This document shows positions 1-13,034 of a stretch of DNA of 64,000 nt, piece after piece. Every line of letters begins with the position of its first letter. The first letter of the stretch is position 1. The position numbers and the translations under genes are program-made. Source of the stretch: Lethocerus indicus (lineage: Eukaryota; Arthropoda; Insecta; Hemiptera; Belostomatidae); assembly GCA_019843655.1 (NCBI GenBank), contig JACDQD010000005.1, positions 27,166,954 through 27,230,953 on the forward strand, read 5' to 3'. A model generated the notes under the pieces. The model was not told the DNA's origin. It made no database searches and was given only the letters and a program-made list of their open reading frames with translations.

Positions 1-1927
1 AGCATAAAACACAACAAAAATAGAATCATAAGAAATAAAAAAGAAAATATTACAGTTAATGAGTGAATGATTCAAATTGACTTAGGGACAAAATGAACAT
101 ATCACAGAAGAAAAGGGGCAAATATGAATAACATTAAATACAAATAAATCTAAAAGGATTATTATTGCATTTTTTTTTAATATGTACGCTGACTAAAACT
201 AGTATTTTGGAATGTTCAATGTATACAGACTTCAGTTCCAAATTAAAACTTTATAGAATATCATTATTCTCCCAATACTCCATAAATTATAAAACAGATA
301 ATATTAAGCTGCAAAATATTAAAATACGTACGTGATAATCGGAATACGTGTTTACATAACATTCCGAATAAAACCATTTTAAAATTGTAAGCACCTTGTT
401 CCTACCGAGGAGGTTACAAATTGGTTATGAACGTAAAGTGAGAATCCATAATATAAAATATTATATTCTTAATATATCGAGCTATTTAAATATTCTACAA
501 ATATATATACATAACAAAATATTTTTATACAACTCCAGGGTTCAATTTGAATGGCATCCCAGATGAATTTTAAAAAAAAGCTAAATACAATTATTCGTCA
601 GTATGCAATACATCAAAAGAACGGCGACTTGAAAAAAAATTTGAATTCAAATTTACATTTTATTTATTAATAGCGGAAAACAAATTGCCCATAACTACTC
701 CTCTCTAAGATATATTACTTATGGAATATTTAATACTAATGAAATGCGTTTTAATTTTTTAAAACAATATTTAATAGCTAGGCATAGTCTGTACTTTATC
801 ATTTTCATTGTTAGCCCATTTTTCAAATTTTGAGATAAGAATTTAAGAAGAATTAAAGTTTTTGAAATATCAATGGGCTACTTCTTATTTTAGTATGTGA
901 GTATTATCAAAATGCTAATTTAGCTATGTAAGTGGTGGGTTTAATTTCATATTATTATTTGTCCTTTTTTTACAGAACAAATATTGTATATTATTCCTGG
1001 TTACATTATTGGCAGAAAATGTACAAAACAAAACCACTAGTTTTTATAACATTTTTATACTTTTGCCAAATGACAATTTTTCCTTACTCTAATATCCTGT
1101 TAATAAGTGACCTGTATTTAGTGTGTATACTCTTTTTGTTTCAGTGCCACTGATCTTACTGGCTTTATATTTCTTCATTTATCATACTTCCCTGTTTTAA
1201 ACAAAGACGTTCAAATGAAGGGTATTATTTTGCAAAAAGGACTTTACTTTTTCATTTATTTTTGTGCAGCCATAATTTACAATACTGACAATTGAAGACT
1301 AATTTGATAACAAAATGAACCTTCTTAAAATGTCTTGATATAATAACAGTTTAGTGAAAGACAAAACTTAAATTGTTAGATTCTTCAGAATTTTTCACCA
1401 TTTCCTATCCATAGTGTTTGCACTCTGTTACAGGGGTTCAATCAATTACATTAACATTCTATTTGCACATTGATTTATTAAGTTGTTACATCAAAACATT
1501 CCATTTCATAATTTATTTTTCTTATTTAGTAGTATCCCATGGATTTAAAAAAATATCCATTATCCAATGAATATATATATGAATAGTAAAATAAAATTCT
1601 TGTAACTAAATTGTTTTCCAAAATTGTTTGTAGTTTTGTAAACCTGAATGAATATAGTATTGAGCAATGAATTCTTGTAAAACCAACTGCATATTATAAT
1701 CACCAACAAATTAATCACAGTTTAGTTATATTTATGTGAACATAAATATATCTGTTTTATTTGATATATAAAACTGTTAAAATAATTTCCAAATAAAATT
1801 GGTGGTCTTTCAGAAAAGGTATAACCTGGATAAAAAATAACCACTGTAAATGGAAAAAATATACACAAACACAAAATGAAAAAGCAACAATTTCAGGTAA
1901 TAAAAAATAAAGTTAAACAGGAAATGT
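1..1927. other. AT-rich stretch without a recognisable gene
   Basis: The sequence is very AT-rich. The short open frames here have no recognisable domain and no convincing splice sites. It lies downstream of the RpL18 3' end. I see no snoRNA, tRNA or transposon signature. Confidence 0.5.
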
Positions 1928-1933
1928 TTTATT
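1928..1933 (-). promoter_or_regulatory. Poly(A) signal of RpL18
   Basis: AATAAA on the minus strand, about 41 nt after the RpL18 stop codon. This implies a very short 3' UTR, usual for ribosomal protein mRNAs. Confidence 0.6.
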
Positions 1934-1973
1934 GTTTGATGATACAAATTGTAGGAGTATTATTGTGTTACAA

Positions 1974-4140
1974 CTACTTCTTGTATCCACATGAGCGCCT
2001 GCGGCCTCTTGCTCTTTCAAATTTACGTCCCTTCGATCTGACGTACGGTTTAGTATGAGAGTGAGGTACACCAGGAGCAGGCCCAAAGTGTTTCACTGCT
2101 TCTCGAGCATTACGGCAACCTTAAATTTAAAAATACAATATAAACAAATATTACAATTATCCTAATATTGTTTTTAAAAAGTTCAATGCAAATTATGCAT
2201 TATTAAATATTAAACTGACCAAAATTACACTCAGAAATTGAAATTCTGTTCCTTTTCAGCCACATAAAAACAAAACCTAATGATCATTTTTTTTGTATCT
2301 GTTTATAGTGCAGCTGGCTTCTATGGCCATACTTATTATCATTTTCAAATTGGTACTATAGAATTAGGAATATCATACATATGCTAAAAAAGTACTGATC
2401 CACTGAAAATAGTAAAAAGGCCAGTTGATGACTGAAATAATGGTTTTTAGTTCCACTCTAGAATATCCTAATAAGCCATGAAGGGGAAACTATTAATTAC
2501 ACTGAAGTTTCAGAATTCCAGTTTCTGAAGTTTCCATTTCACACATCCACAAACAAACAATGTGACATTTGTTCGTAAAATAAATTTTAAACTTTTTATC
2601 AGACTAACAATCTGAATAGTTAATATGGCTTCAAAAATCCTTTAGTTTAAATTCTAATAAAAATATTTCACCACAATAGTATCTCTACAAACTATTAAAT
2701 GCAAATATTTGCCATTCTTTATAAAAAAGAATGTGAAAGAAACAGAAGAACATGAAGTCTATGATAAATATTATTTTTGTGTGAGTAATACCAGAAAATT
2801 ATAATGATATATTTCACTAAGTTTAGGATTAAAATATTACCATCTAAGATGTAAACATGAGTTTAAAATATGAATTTAAAAAAATGAAATATAATGAATG
2901 TATTCAATTTATGATCAGCATTTAATCTATTTAATTTAATATTAACATTTAATGCCTTATTTAAATAATAATTATCCCTATTTATATTTTCCATAAATGT
3001 TATATTCACAAAATAATAACCATAAATATTCCCTACTTTGTATCTAATTACAAAACATCATTTGTTTCAGACCTTGCTGTTATCTGCTAAAACTGGAATT
3101 TCTATTTCAAAATATAAAGTGGAGTCAAATATTAAAATAATTAAACAATTATCCATGCCAATAACTTTACAAATATATTTAAATAAAGAGCAAGGCCCAG
3201 GTACATTAATTGCTTGCTGTGTAGGCAGTGCACAAAACCAAGTGAACATGGTAAAAATGAGTTGACATGATTAAAATTTTGCTTTCTTTAAACAGAACTG
3301 CAGTTACCAGAATAATAGGTTTCTGTTCATTATCCAAACAGTGTATACTGCCCAAAACACCACAAGACAAATAATTTCCAAAATTCTTATTTCTGCTAAT
3401 AGTTTTAATAACATACCCTGCATGAGAACTGTATTGCTGCCAACAGGCGAAGCTCTGGCCAATTCATCGAATGTCATTATTTGACCTCCCGCCTTCAAAA
3501 TCCTAGCCCTAGCACGCTCAGTTACTCGCAAGGCACAAACCTGAAAGAAACAGTGGAAATTATTTTTTAAACAATCAGAGTTGCACACTAATCAACAGAA
3601 TATAAAAATGTTCTGGCTACTCACAGTCAGCTTGGGCACTTCCCATATCCTCTGATCATCTGTGATGGTCCCAACAATAACTGCAATTTTACCTTCACGG
3701 CCCGGTTTCTTCATGAACCTAACAACTCGAGCCAAAGAAATTGGAGGCCTGTTAATCTTGGACATAAACAGCCTCCTCAGGATTATCTTATTGAACTTGG
3801 CATGTGTCCGTCGGGCCAAAAACCGATAGAGCTGAAACAGTATGAATGAAATTGTTATAACTGGCGCCGGGTTCCCCTCTACACTGCAAAAGTGTATAAT
3901 CGGCAAATAAAAAGAATATAACTATTCTTTACCGACTGGTAAAAATGTAAACCTAATCTACCTTAACGAGAAGTGCCAAATAAACATCTTCGGACTTCGG
4001 TTTTGTCCTCCTGACTTTACGGTCGTACTTGTGGTTGATATCTATACCCTGTAAATGAAAAATAACGAATTATTGGGGCCTAGAGAAGCGGATTACTTCG
4101 GATAAATATTCCCGCTACGACATGGTACTAAACTCACCAT
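1974..4140 (-). CDS. RpL18: 60S ribosomal protein L18 (eL18)
   Basis: Structural protein of the large ribosomal subunit, acting in cytoplasmic translation. Five coding exons on the minus strand: 4138-4140, 3962-4048, 3625-3831, 3417-3540 and 1974-2119. They sum to 567 nt, giving 188 residues, the usual length for eL18. The first coding exon holds only the ATG, followed at once by a GTGAGT donor. The protein starts [20 protein letters not shown] and contains the family motifs [19 protein letters not shown] and [20 protein letters not shown]. It ends in a basic tail, RRRSCGYKK. All exon phases agree and no break is seen. It shares an approximately 665-bp divergent upstream region with the kelch-like gene. 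Identification is secure; untranslated exon limits are not. Confidence 0.96.
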
Positions 4141-4805
4141 CGTAACCCACCGGAAGAAACTGCTGTAAAGAACCTCGCCACTCTCGTGACCACAACAATA
4201 TGGCCGACTCCGTAACCTCTCTATCGGAATTGGTTCTGAATTAAAAGTTGGTTCATAATTTGCCATAAAACACAATTTATATGATATTTTAATTTAAGAA
4301 AAAAATCCGAATTAAAAAATATTTATTAAAATTTATCGTATGTAATAAATGTCATGTTATATCAATATTTGTTAGTTCACGAAAATATATCTCAATAGGT
4401 TAAGATCGAATTTTTGTATCTAATTCTTTAAAAATATTCTATTTCTTTTTAAATTGGTAAGTTGGAATGATTCGTTTTTCAAGATATAAATCTTACACCT
4501 TTGTCACTAATCGTCACCCGATCGTGTCAGCACTGGTGAAACAAAATTAAAAGCAGCTGTCAGCGATGTTTCAATTCATTATTTCAATACGAACTATCAG
4601 TAGGGATCAGGAGTAGAGGGAAGTTGAACTTTGATTCTAATGCTCCGATTTTATCCGCGTCTGATTCCTACTAATAACGGCAAATATTTGATTTAGTGTT
4701 GAAATCGAGACCTTTCTAATCCAGTTACGCTCGTCTTGTTATTCGCAATTGTTTGTTTAATGATTGACGAGGTAGTTTGCATGACTGTTTTAATAGGCCT
4801 TAGTT
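4141..4805. promoter_or_regulatory. Divergent intergenic region between RpL18 and the kelch-like gene
   Basis: About 665 bp separate the two start codons. Next to RpL18, the minus strand carries pyrimidine-rich stretches (for example TTTCTTCC a few bases before the ATG region) that could be a 5'TOP-type start, expected for a ribosomal protein gene. An in-frame TAG at 4794-4796 limits the kelch-like start to 4806. No other gene is visible. Confidence 0.45.
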
Positions 4806-7800
4806 ATGATGATGACATTTTCGTTATTCGGACACGATGAAAGTACGCAGTCGAGCAGATATTTCTGCCAGAGAAGACAACGACACCCGAGCACAGATAG
4901 CGATTCGGAATCTCAGTCTGAAAATCTTTTGATGGAGGGACCAGGAGCAAACGAGTATAAATTCTCTGATTCCAACCATTCTGAACAGGTGATTGGCCCA
5001 ATTTAGACCAGTATTTGATTTTAGCCAAATAACTAATGACTATCCTTGGGTCATTTTTTTATATATTAAATTTTTAGGTCCTATTAGGCCTGAATGACCT
5101 CAGGAAAAATGGGCAATTTTGTGATGTTACTATTAGTGTTGAGGCGAAAAGTTTCCGCCCACCGCAATGTCCTCTCATCTTTCAGCCCATATTTCAAAGT
5201 AAGTATTTTTGGGTGGTATTTCCAATAAAAGCAGTGTTATCTTATGAGCAGTGTTACTCATCTCAATAAAATTATATACTGCTATATTGTATATTGCAAT
5301 ACCATAATCTCAATTCAAATGATCTGCCTACTGGATAAAGGTTTGTACCTAGAACCAATGAAACTGCTAGTGGCAATAACTAAATTCTCACTGCAGGCAT
5401 AAACATATCATGTGAGTTTAAGCTATCTTTGGTTATATCAAGTAATATAGATTTATTCAGCCCAAAAATTAAAGTCCCTGATGTACTATAAATTAAATAA
5501 TACGTGATATAATGCAGTGGATTGATTAACATTATATGAAACCAATCTTGAAGGATTTTCAACAAATTGCACAATTGCAGGATGCACCCCTCATCATTCT
5601 CCAAGGCCTCTTTCATCAAGTTGCTGCTTGAGAAAAACTCAAGATATAGAAATATTTCTTGGAATATTTATTTCAATAGGCTTTTGCAGATTATTAAGGA
5701 TTAAAAATAAATGGCATATTTTATGAAACCAGTCTAATGAAAATGACAGATATCTAGGTTTTATAAAAAAAACTATGAAATTTAGAAATTATCTGTTTTC
5801 TTCTGGTTTCATCTGGAATTATAATTGAATTAGACTGTTAAGATTATTTTCATTTGTTAACTCTTTTGAATAAAAAAGAAGTTAGCTGATTTAAATAAGT
5901 AAAAGGCTTAAATAATGTCATGGAAAAATCAACAAAAGCAATTGTCACCTAATATGGAATATATTCTTGAACAATTGTTGTTTTGATTTTTTCAGTTTAT
6001 TTGTACTACAGGTTAATAAAGCAAAAAAGATTTAGTAGACTTTACAAAAGGGAAAAAATTAGGGTAGGGTCTATTTTTCAGTTATACTTATCGTATAAAT
6101 TATTTAAAAAAGTTCCTTCTGTTGTGCTAATTGCATAACAGAAGGTATTACATAAAAGCATTATGTATTTCTTAAATGAAAATACCTTCTCTGTGCTGAC
6201 TCTATTCATTTGGTCATTGATTAAAATTAAAAGATAAGGATTATTTCTCCCTATCTTCTGTGATATACCGGAAGCATTTTTTCAATAATATACTCTGTAT
6301 AAAAAAATGTAAGGATAAAATAAAAATCTTCTAAATTTTGAGCCAATATTTTTTTTATTAACGTTAAAAATGTTTTATAAGTTTACAATACTGAGTCAGT
6401 TTACAGCAGCTTTTAATGGTCCATGCCTAACCTAATTTAGCCTCAACCCCGAGGGTATGGATTTTTTATGTTTGCTGTGAGAATTCAACTTCCACTATTA
6501 GCAGTTTCTCTGGTTCAAGATGTGCCCCATTAGTTATTAAGCCATGGGTCAAATTTAAATGTTAAAAGCTTATATTTGTTAATCCAAAAAGTAATAAATA
6601 ATTATCGAAATTGTTTTCATTATGGTTTTTGCCATTATGTTGTCTTAGACCACAACGTTAAATATTACTATTTATTTTAATTGATCTTTATTAATTAATT
6701 TCATATGTTAGGCTATGTTCCTGAGTAGACTGGCTGAGTCTCGGCAGAATGTGGTCTCGCTTTTAGGTGTCGAGCCTGAGATGCTAGGTCTGCTATTGGA
6801 CTATGCTTATACAGGCAGTATACTGATCACCCGGTCGAATGTCCAAGCCCTGCTATCTGCAGCAAACCTCCTCCAGGTATTACCAGTGAAAGAGGCAGCC
6901 TGTCATTTCCTCGAGAGGCATATGGACGCTTCCAACTGTCTTGGCATTCACAGTTTTGCTGAAATACATTCATGTTTGGATCTTCAAGCCAAGGCAAAAA
7001 ACTATGCTCTCATGTATGTGCTGTTTGTACTATTTTTGCATACGGTTTACGTATAAGTATTGGGAACCGTGTGAATACTAGACCTGGCCTTGTACTAGAC
7101 TAGTTTTTGTATTGTGCCATTGTCAGTAACATACTGTTAGTAAAAACATAATGAAGCATTCTGTTATCACTATCTCTAAGTTAACTTAAAACATAATACC
7201 CTTTGTAATTGTTTTCTGGTAATTTACTGTTATGATGTAAAGAAAATACCCTTGTTTTTATTCTCATTTATTGTTGATATCCATAAAATTTTGTTGGGAT
7301 ATGTAATTGTTTTAGTTTTTCACATATATTAGTTATTATTTTGTTGTTACTATAGTAATAGTGTAGTGATAATTCTGACATGATTTGCAACCTGGCATTC
7401 GTAAAAACCTCAGTGTATTATGTGCCATATTGACAATGACATGAGGCCAAAACCGCTTGTTTGTGCCTATAGTAACATGGAATAATTAAAAATTAAATAA
7501 CCTTAACCAAGAAAAATGGCAGTTAGATTGTTCTTAGATTTTCCCATCGAGCCAGAAAATGAACTTTTGGCTCTTATTCAAAATTTTTGTGTGCCAGTTC
7601 ACAAAATTGTTCACCATTGTTCAACTTTATTGCTCTACTCAAGAGAGGCAGAAATATGGAACCTAAAATTCATAAATTTAATGGTACCAATTTACCCCAC
7701 ATTGCACACTGCTAGACTTATCTTGTATATTAACTTAATTATTTTTTCTACTTGAATTTGAGAGAATTCGAAATGTTGGTAATTTTGGAAACAAAACCAG

Positions 7801-10800
7801 TTGTATACAAATTATTATATTTATATTGCTGTGTTATTATAAGTCATCTAATATTCAACATATTATTATCTAATATTATAAAGAAATTATGTATTTTATC
7901 TGTTTTTGTAGTTCCTTTAAATTTAAAAAAGTTTACAAGTTGAAAACAATTAACAAAATTGAACATCATCTACTATTTTTTAAATAAGGTATAATATCTA
8001 AATGTAGGATATTTCTTGATGTAGGGGAATACACATAATTTTTTAATTGTTTCTAGATTTGTGTTTGAGGCCATACAAAATTTATACTTAGTAGTGTTGG
8101 TACAACCAGGATGGTACTGGCAGTGCACATTTCTCAGTTTGCTTGCTGAAAATTTTTTATACCAATTATTTTGGTTCAAATTTGACTTTGAAAGTCTCTT
8201 AATTAATTTTAGGAACTTTTGGGAAGTGTTCCATCAGGACGAATTTTTGAGTCTACCATCTTTAAAGCTGATAGAACTCACTTCGAGTGACCACTTACAA
8301 GTTGAAAAAGAGGAGGCTGTGTACCAGGCTGTCGCTAGGTGGTACCAACACAAACCTGACAATAGAAAACAAGACTTTCCAAAGGTATTACAGTGATCTT
8401 GCATTGTTTGATGGTTTAGAACTTTTAGGTTGACATGGTATAAAATAATTCATTAATGCCCCCTAGATTATATTGGTTCAGAACCCCTGAACCTAGTTAT
8501 GCATTTTAAAGTGGTACAATTAATTATAGCCCAATCTTTAGACAAATCCAATCACTTTGATGTATGCATTTAAAAGATTTTGATGAGAAAGTTCTATCAA
8601 ACAATATTTCAAGTATTTATCTCAATGAAATGAAAATATTAACAAAATCCTCTTTACAGAGATTCTTCTTTTGGCAGAGATTTAATCTTTTCTTTTATAA
8701 TTTTTTTTCCTTCTCTCCCATCTGCTTTTGTATGTTCTCTAAAAAAGGTTCCAAATTTTAGTCTGAATATCCATGTTTTTTTAACAATCTAATTGCATCT
8801 ATTCTTGTAGAACATTACTACTATTGTACACAGTAGTAAACCATATTAAGTAGTGTCTGAGATGGCTGTCATTGAATAGGTGATATACACATGAAAATTA
8901 TACATTATTTAAAAATTTGGAATGAGTGGATCTTAACCAAATCCAGAAATCTTAGTTTTAAATTTGTTGACATTGTATTTTCCAAACAGGTGTTGGAAAC
9001 AGTTCGGTTGTCATTGTTGAGCCCGTATTACTTGTTGGACGTTGTCGCCAATATGCCTGTAGTTGCCGAGAGCGAGGAGTGCCAGAAGCTTGTCGAAGAA
9101 GCCAAACTGTACCATCTTTTACCCGATAGAAGACATCAGATATCCAGTCAGAGATCAAAACCGAGGCTGAGCTCCAACCTGTTTGAGGTGATTGTTGCCG
9201 TTGGTGGTGAAGATGATAAAGTCGTACTGAGAGCTGTAGAATGCTACTGTACAGCCACAATGACATGGAAGGCACTTGCACCTCTCCCATTTGCCATCAG
9301 GTGTCTTTTTAAAGTTTCATATTATTTTTCAATAATTAATGCATTAAATAAACTAAAATTGGATGAATTTAAGAACATTAATATCTTGTTTATATTATAG
9401 TTTTGTAATCATAATGCAGGAGCTGATATATAAACATAGACAATATATAATTGCGCTTCCCTGTTTACTTATACTTCTATTACTGCATTATTAAATTTAT
9501 ATTACATTTATAATACTGAATTATAATTTTTAAATATCATAATTTGTATTATGTATTTGTAAGCAAGCATGGTTTGGTGGCAAGTGGAAAGAATACATTA
9601 TATTTGGCTGGTGGGGAATTCCCTGATGGTGGTCCCTCTAAGTCAGTCTGGAGGTATGATCCTGTACTCAACTTCTGGCAGGAAATGGAGTCAATGCACG
9701 TTCCACGATCTGAATTAGGTATGGTCATGTTTTCAGTTGAAAGAAAATTCACTTCCTTAACTCAGGTCAGACCACATTGCTGTAATCTATGCTGAATCTT
9801 ACCACAGGATGTCCAGCTCTTCCTTTAATTACTCACCACTATTCCACCACTGCTCTAATTAAGTATGATCCTCTCTCTGAGTCTTGTATTTGCATTTTAA
9901 TTATGGAACAAACATCCAAACTGAATTCTACTGTGTTCTGGTTATATGTGTAAAAATAAATGTTATGTAATACATTTTCAAATTAGGTAAATATCTTTTT
10001 ACTTGTCTTTAAATTTAAATAAAATATATCGTTGCAGGACTTGCAATGTTGGATGGTTACTTATATGCTGTCGGTGGTTGGGAAGGCTCATATAGGTTAA
10101 ACAGTGTAGAGAGGTATGATCCAGCTTCTAATACATGGACAGTGATTGAACCCATGAAGATTGCTGTAACTAGTGCAGCTGTCATAGCTCACGATGGCAT
10201 GCTTTATGTCACGGGTAATAGTAGCAAATTTATTTCTGTTCTTATAAATATATGTATTTATTTCTGGTTTTGCATTTATCTTAAATTTAACAATATTGTC
10301 TGCTCTATTTAAAGTAGTTTTTTTTGTACTGATAAGCATATTGGCAGTTGTTTCAGAGTACATAAATGATATCTGTATTTTAATAGATTATTTTTTAACT
10401 CCTAAAAAATATTTTTCTACAAGATGTCCGTAATTTGGATATATACCCTCCTGTAGACGACTATGTAAATGTAAATTGTCCATAATAAATCCATCATATT
10501 ATAATTTAACATCTGACAGGAGACACAGTATTCAATTTCCTGTGTTTTGTGTATTTTTATTAAATTATAATTTAATTAATTGACGGGCTAGTGGCCATGG
10601 TAGCTCAGTGGTTAGAGCGTAGACTTCTGTTTAAAACATTAACAAAAATTAAATAACTGATTTATAATATTTATCCATTTGACTATCAAGATTTATATCC
10701 AAATATCCGTCGGATGTTTGGGACTGCTGCACCACATTATTACCTGTGTAACTAGATTTCGTAATCATATTAAGACACAGAATTTCTGCCATAACTTTGA

Positions 10801-13034
10801 TTTATAAAAAAAATGTTTCTTTAACTGTATTTATTTACTGCGCAAATGTGCAAACAAAATGTAAACTTTATATGAATAAATTAAATTTAAATTGGAAAAT
10901 TTATTTACATTTATAGCATTTAGTGTAGATACCAATAGTGGTAACAGAACATTTATCTGTATTTGTTTTTAGATAAAATTGTCAGAACATTACTATTAAT
11001 CTATTTAGGTGGAGCAGTATTGGAAGAAGGTGATGGCATAGAACAGGTGCAAAGGTATGATCCACACAATGACAATTGGTCAAATGTCGCATCTATGATG
11101 ATACCTCGTAGTGGTGCTGCCATCTGTGCCATTGACTCCCACATATATGTCTGCGGTAAGAGGATAGATTATATTTGCCATTTAAAGGCTGCGTCCCTGC
11201 AGGGACATCAGAATAACACCGAACTCACAGTTATGTATAGCAGCAATATGTATAACCGATACCCCATAAACTGGACCAATTTACCTAGGAAACAGCTCCC
11301 TTAATCTATTTGAAGGAACAATGAATTATAGATTGGATGTATGAATAATCAATTGAAAAGATGTGTGTACTTTTAGGTGTATAATATTATTTATTTTGAA
11401 GATGGTTGTTCCAGGGGGTTGGCATGCTTCAACGGAAAACACAAATCGTGTTGAATGCTATGACGTGAAGAATGATAAGTGGGAACCTCGAGCCTCTATG
11501 TGTAAAAAAAGGTATAGGCCAGGTGAGAATTACTATGTCCTCACTAATGCTTTGCATTAATATATAAACCTACAGTTCTTCTTATTTTGTCTAACTATGA
11601 CATGCGGTATAGAATTCATGTAATGGCCAAGAATTGAATTCTTAATTTCTTTAAGTTTACCCCTCATATTTTCTTTACATCTTTAATGTGTTTAATATTA
11701 AACATGTTTAATTTGGAGGGAGGGTCCTGAAATTATGATAGTGTTGTTTTCCAATATTAATGATTCCTGTTAATCTCTAACCACCCTCTGATCCCAATAA
11801 ATTAAGATCTGAACTTTAACGAGAAAAAGTAAGTGTATCATTATTGTAACGCAAAATTATTTACCCATCATAAAATATAGTAAGATTCTAAAATAGTAAG
11901 ATATATATTTATCTTGATCTTTTGGTTAATTTTTTTTTGAAGATCTTGACACTCATCACAAGTGTTTATATTAGGGACACTATTAATTTTTGAACACATT
12001 TGAATTGTAAGGTAAAGCATTAAAATGTTAATTTATTGGCTGCTTTAACATGCTGCGATTTTTTCTTTGATTTCAAAATACACAAATGGTGTGCTTCCAT
12101 AAAACACTTATAATTCACATAGTTATTATGTTTTTCTTGAACATCTTTAGGTATAGCAGTGATCGATCGCAAAATATATGTTCTGGGAGGGGAAGAAGGA
12201 TGGGACAAGTATCACGATAGTATTGAATGCTACGATCCTGAAACTGACGTGTGGCAACTTTGTGGTGAAATGCCAACTCCAAGAAGCTGGCTAGGATGTG
12301 TACCGCTTCAGGTATTGAAAATGATTATAACTCTTCCGTACTTTTACTACCTCTTATGTTTACTTCTCATCATAGTAAACTTTATTAATGCAATTTCTTC
12401 ATTTTTATAGCGCAACTTGACTGTGCCAATATGCACTCTATTTATTATTATTTCATATAAATGAATTAAAGTAAACATTATGCACATTTTTCCTTGAGAG
12501 TGATTTAAAAAACTAATTTAAAAAATCTACTTCTGTACCTAATTCTACAATTGAACAAATAACATTACCTATAAATGAAATATCATATAAATTGTTAATA
12601 AAGACAATTTTTATCTATTACAATAGTGGAAAATCTTACACAAACCCTTATAGCACTGCATTACAGATTTACAGGAATGGTTATAAATGCATATAACACA
12701 TCCTTTTTCATAAACCTATATGTGTCCTCTTAAGAAAAATTGAGATTAGTCAATATAAAAAATAATGATTTGAATGAAAAGGGTAGAAAAATGTTATCAT
12801 AAGTAAATTAAATGATAAGATTGCTGATTTGATTTGTTGTATCATGATTGATACTATACTAAACCATCTTTGACTTTTTGACTGCCAGTGAAACATTCTG
12901 TCATTTTAAGCTTTAATTTAGCTTTACCCAATTGATTTTTACTGGTCAGGAATTATATATTTACCTAATTCAATATAAAACCAGTTTGTTTTATTTGGCT
13001 TCAGGTGAGGAAATCGTCATGCAGAGATAACTAG
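4806..13034 (+). CDS. Kelch-like protein, BTB-BACK-kelch (KLHL24-like), with an apparent frameshift
   Basis: Probable substrate adaptor of a Cullin-3 ubiquitin ligase: BTB and BACK bind CUL3 and the kelch propeller binds substrate (family knowledge). Exons: 4806-4988, 5078-5198, 6712-7013, 8213-8384, 8990-9300, 9564-9718, 10038-10214, 11009-11155, 11415-11522, 12151-12311 and 13005-13034, about 622 residues. BTB spans residues ~65-170 (QFCDVTISVEAKSF, then AHRNVLSSFSPYFK AMF), BACK ~180-285, and six kelch repeats follow from FEVIVAVGG (~323) to ~610 with repeated GG and W/YDP motifs. The order and sequence of repeats resemble KLHL24/KLHL6/KLHL35 more than other KLHL proteins I can recall, but orthology is not settled. 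Exon 2 is 121 nt although both its neighbours require a multiple of three, so about 2 nt are missing near 5152-5163. Introns hold repeat fragments. Confidence 0.85.
6418..6545. repeat. Dispersed repeat copy in a kelch-like gene intron
   Basis: This stretch shares scattered blocks, such as TTTAGCC followed by a GGGTA-rich tract and AGCAGTTTCT, with stretches near 18800-18890 and 26427-26530. It looks like a degraded dispersed element. The family is not recognised. Confidence 0.3.
10590..10640 (+). mobile_element. 5' fragment of a tRNA-derived SINE
   Basis: The sequence GGTAGCTCAGTGGTTAGAGC at 10599-10618 is a good RNA polymerase III A-box in tRNA context. The second half of a tRNA (T arm and B-box) is missing. 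It lies in a kelch-like gene intron, so a truncated SINE is more likely than a tRNA gene. Confidence 0.5.

Noticed and set aside
10590..10640. A functional tRNA gene.
   Set aside because: Only the 5' half with an A-box is present; there is no T arm or B-box.
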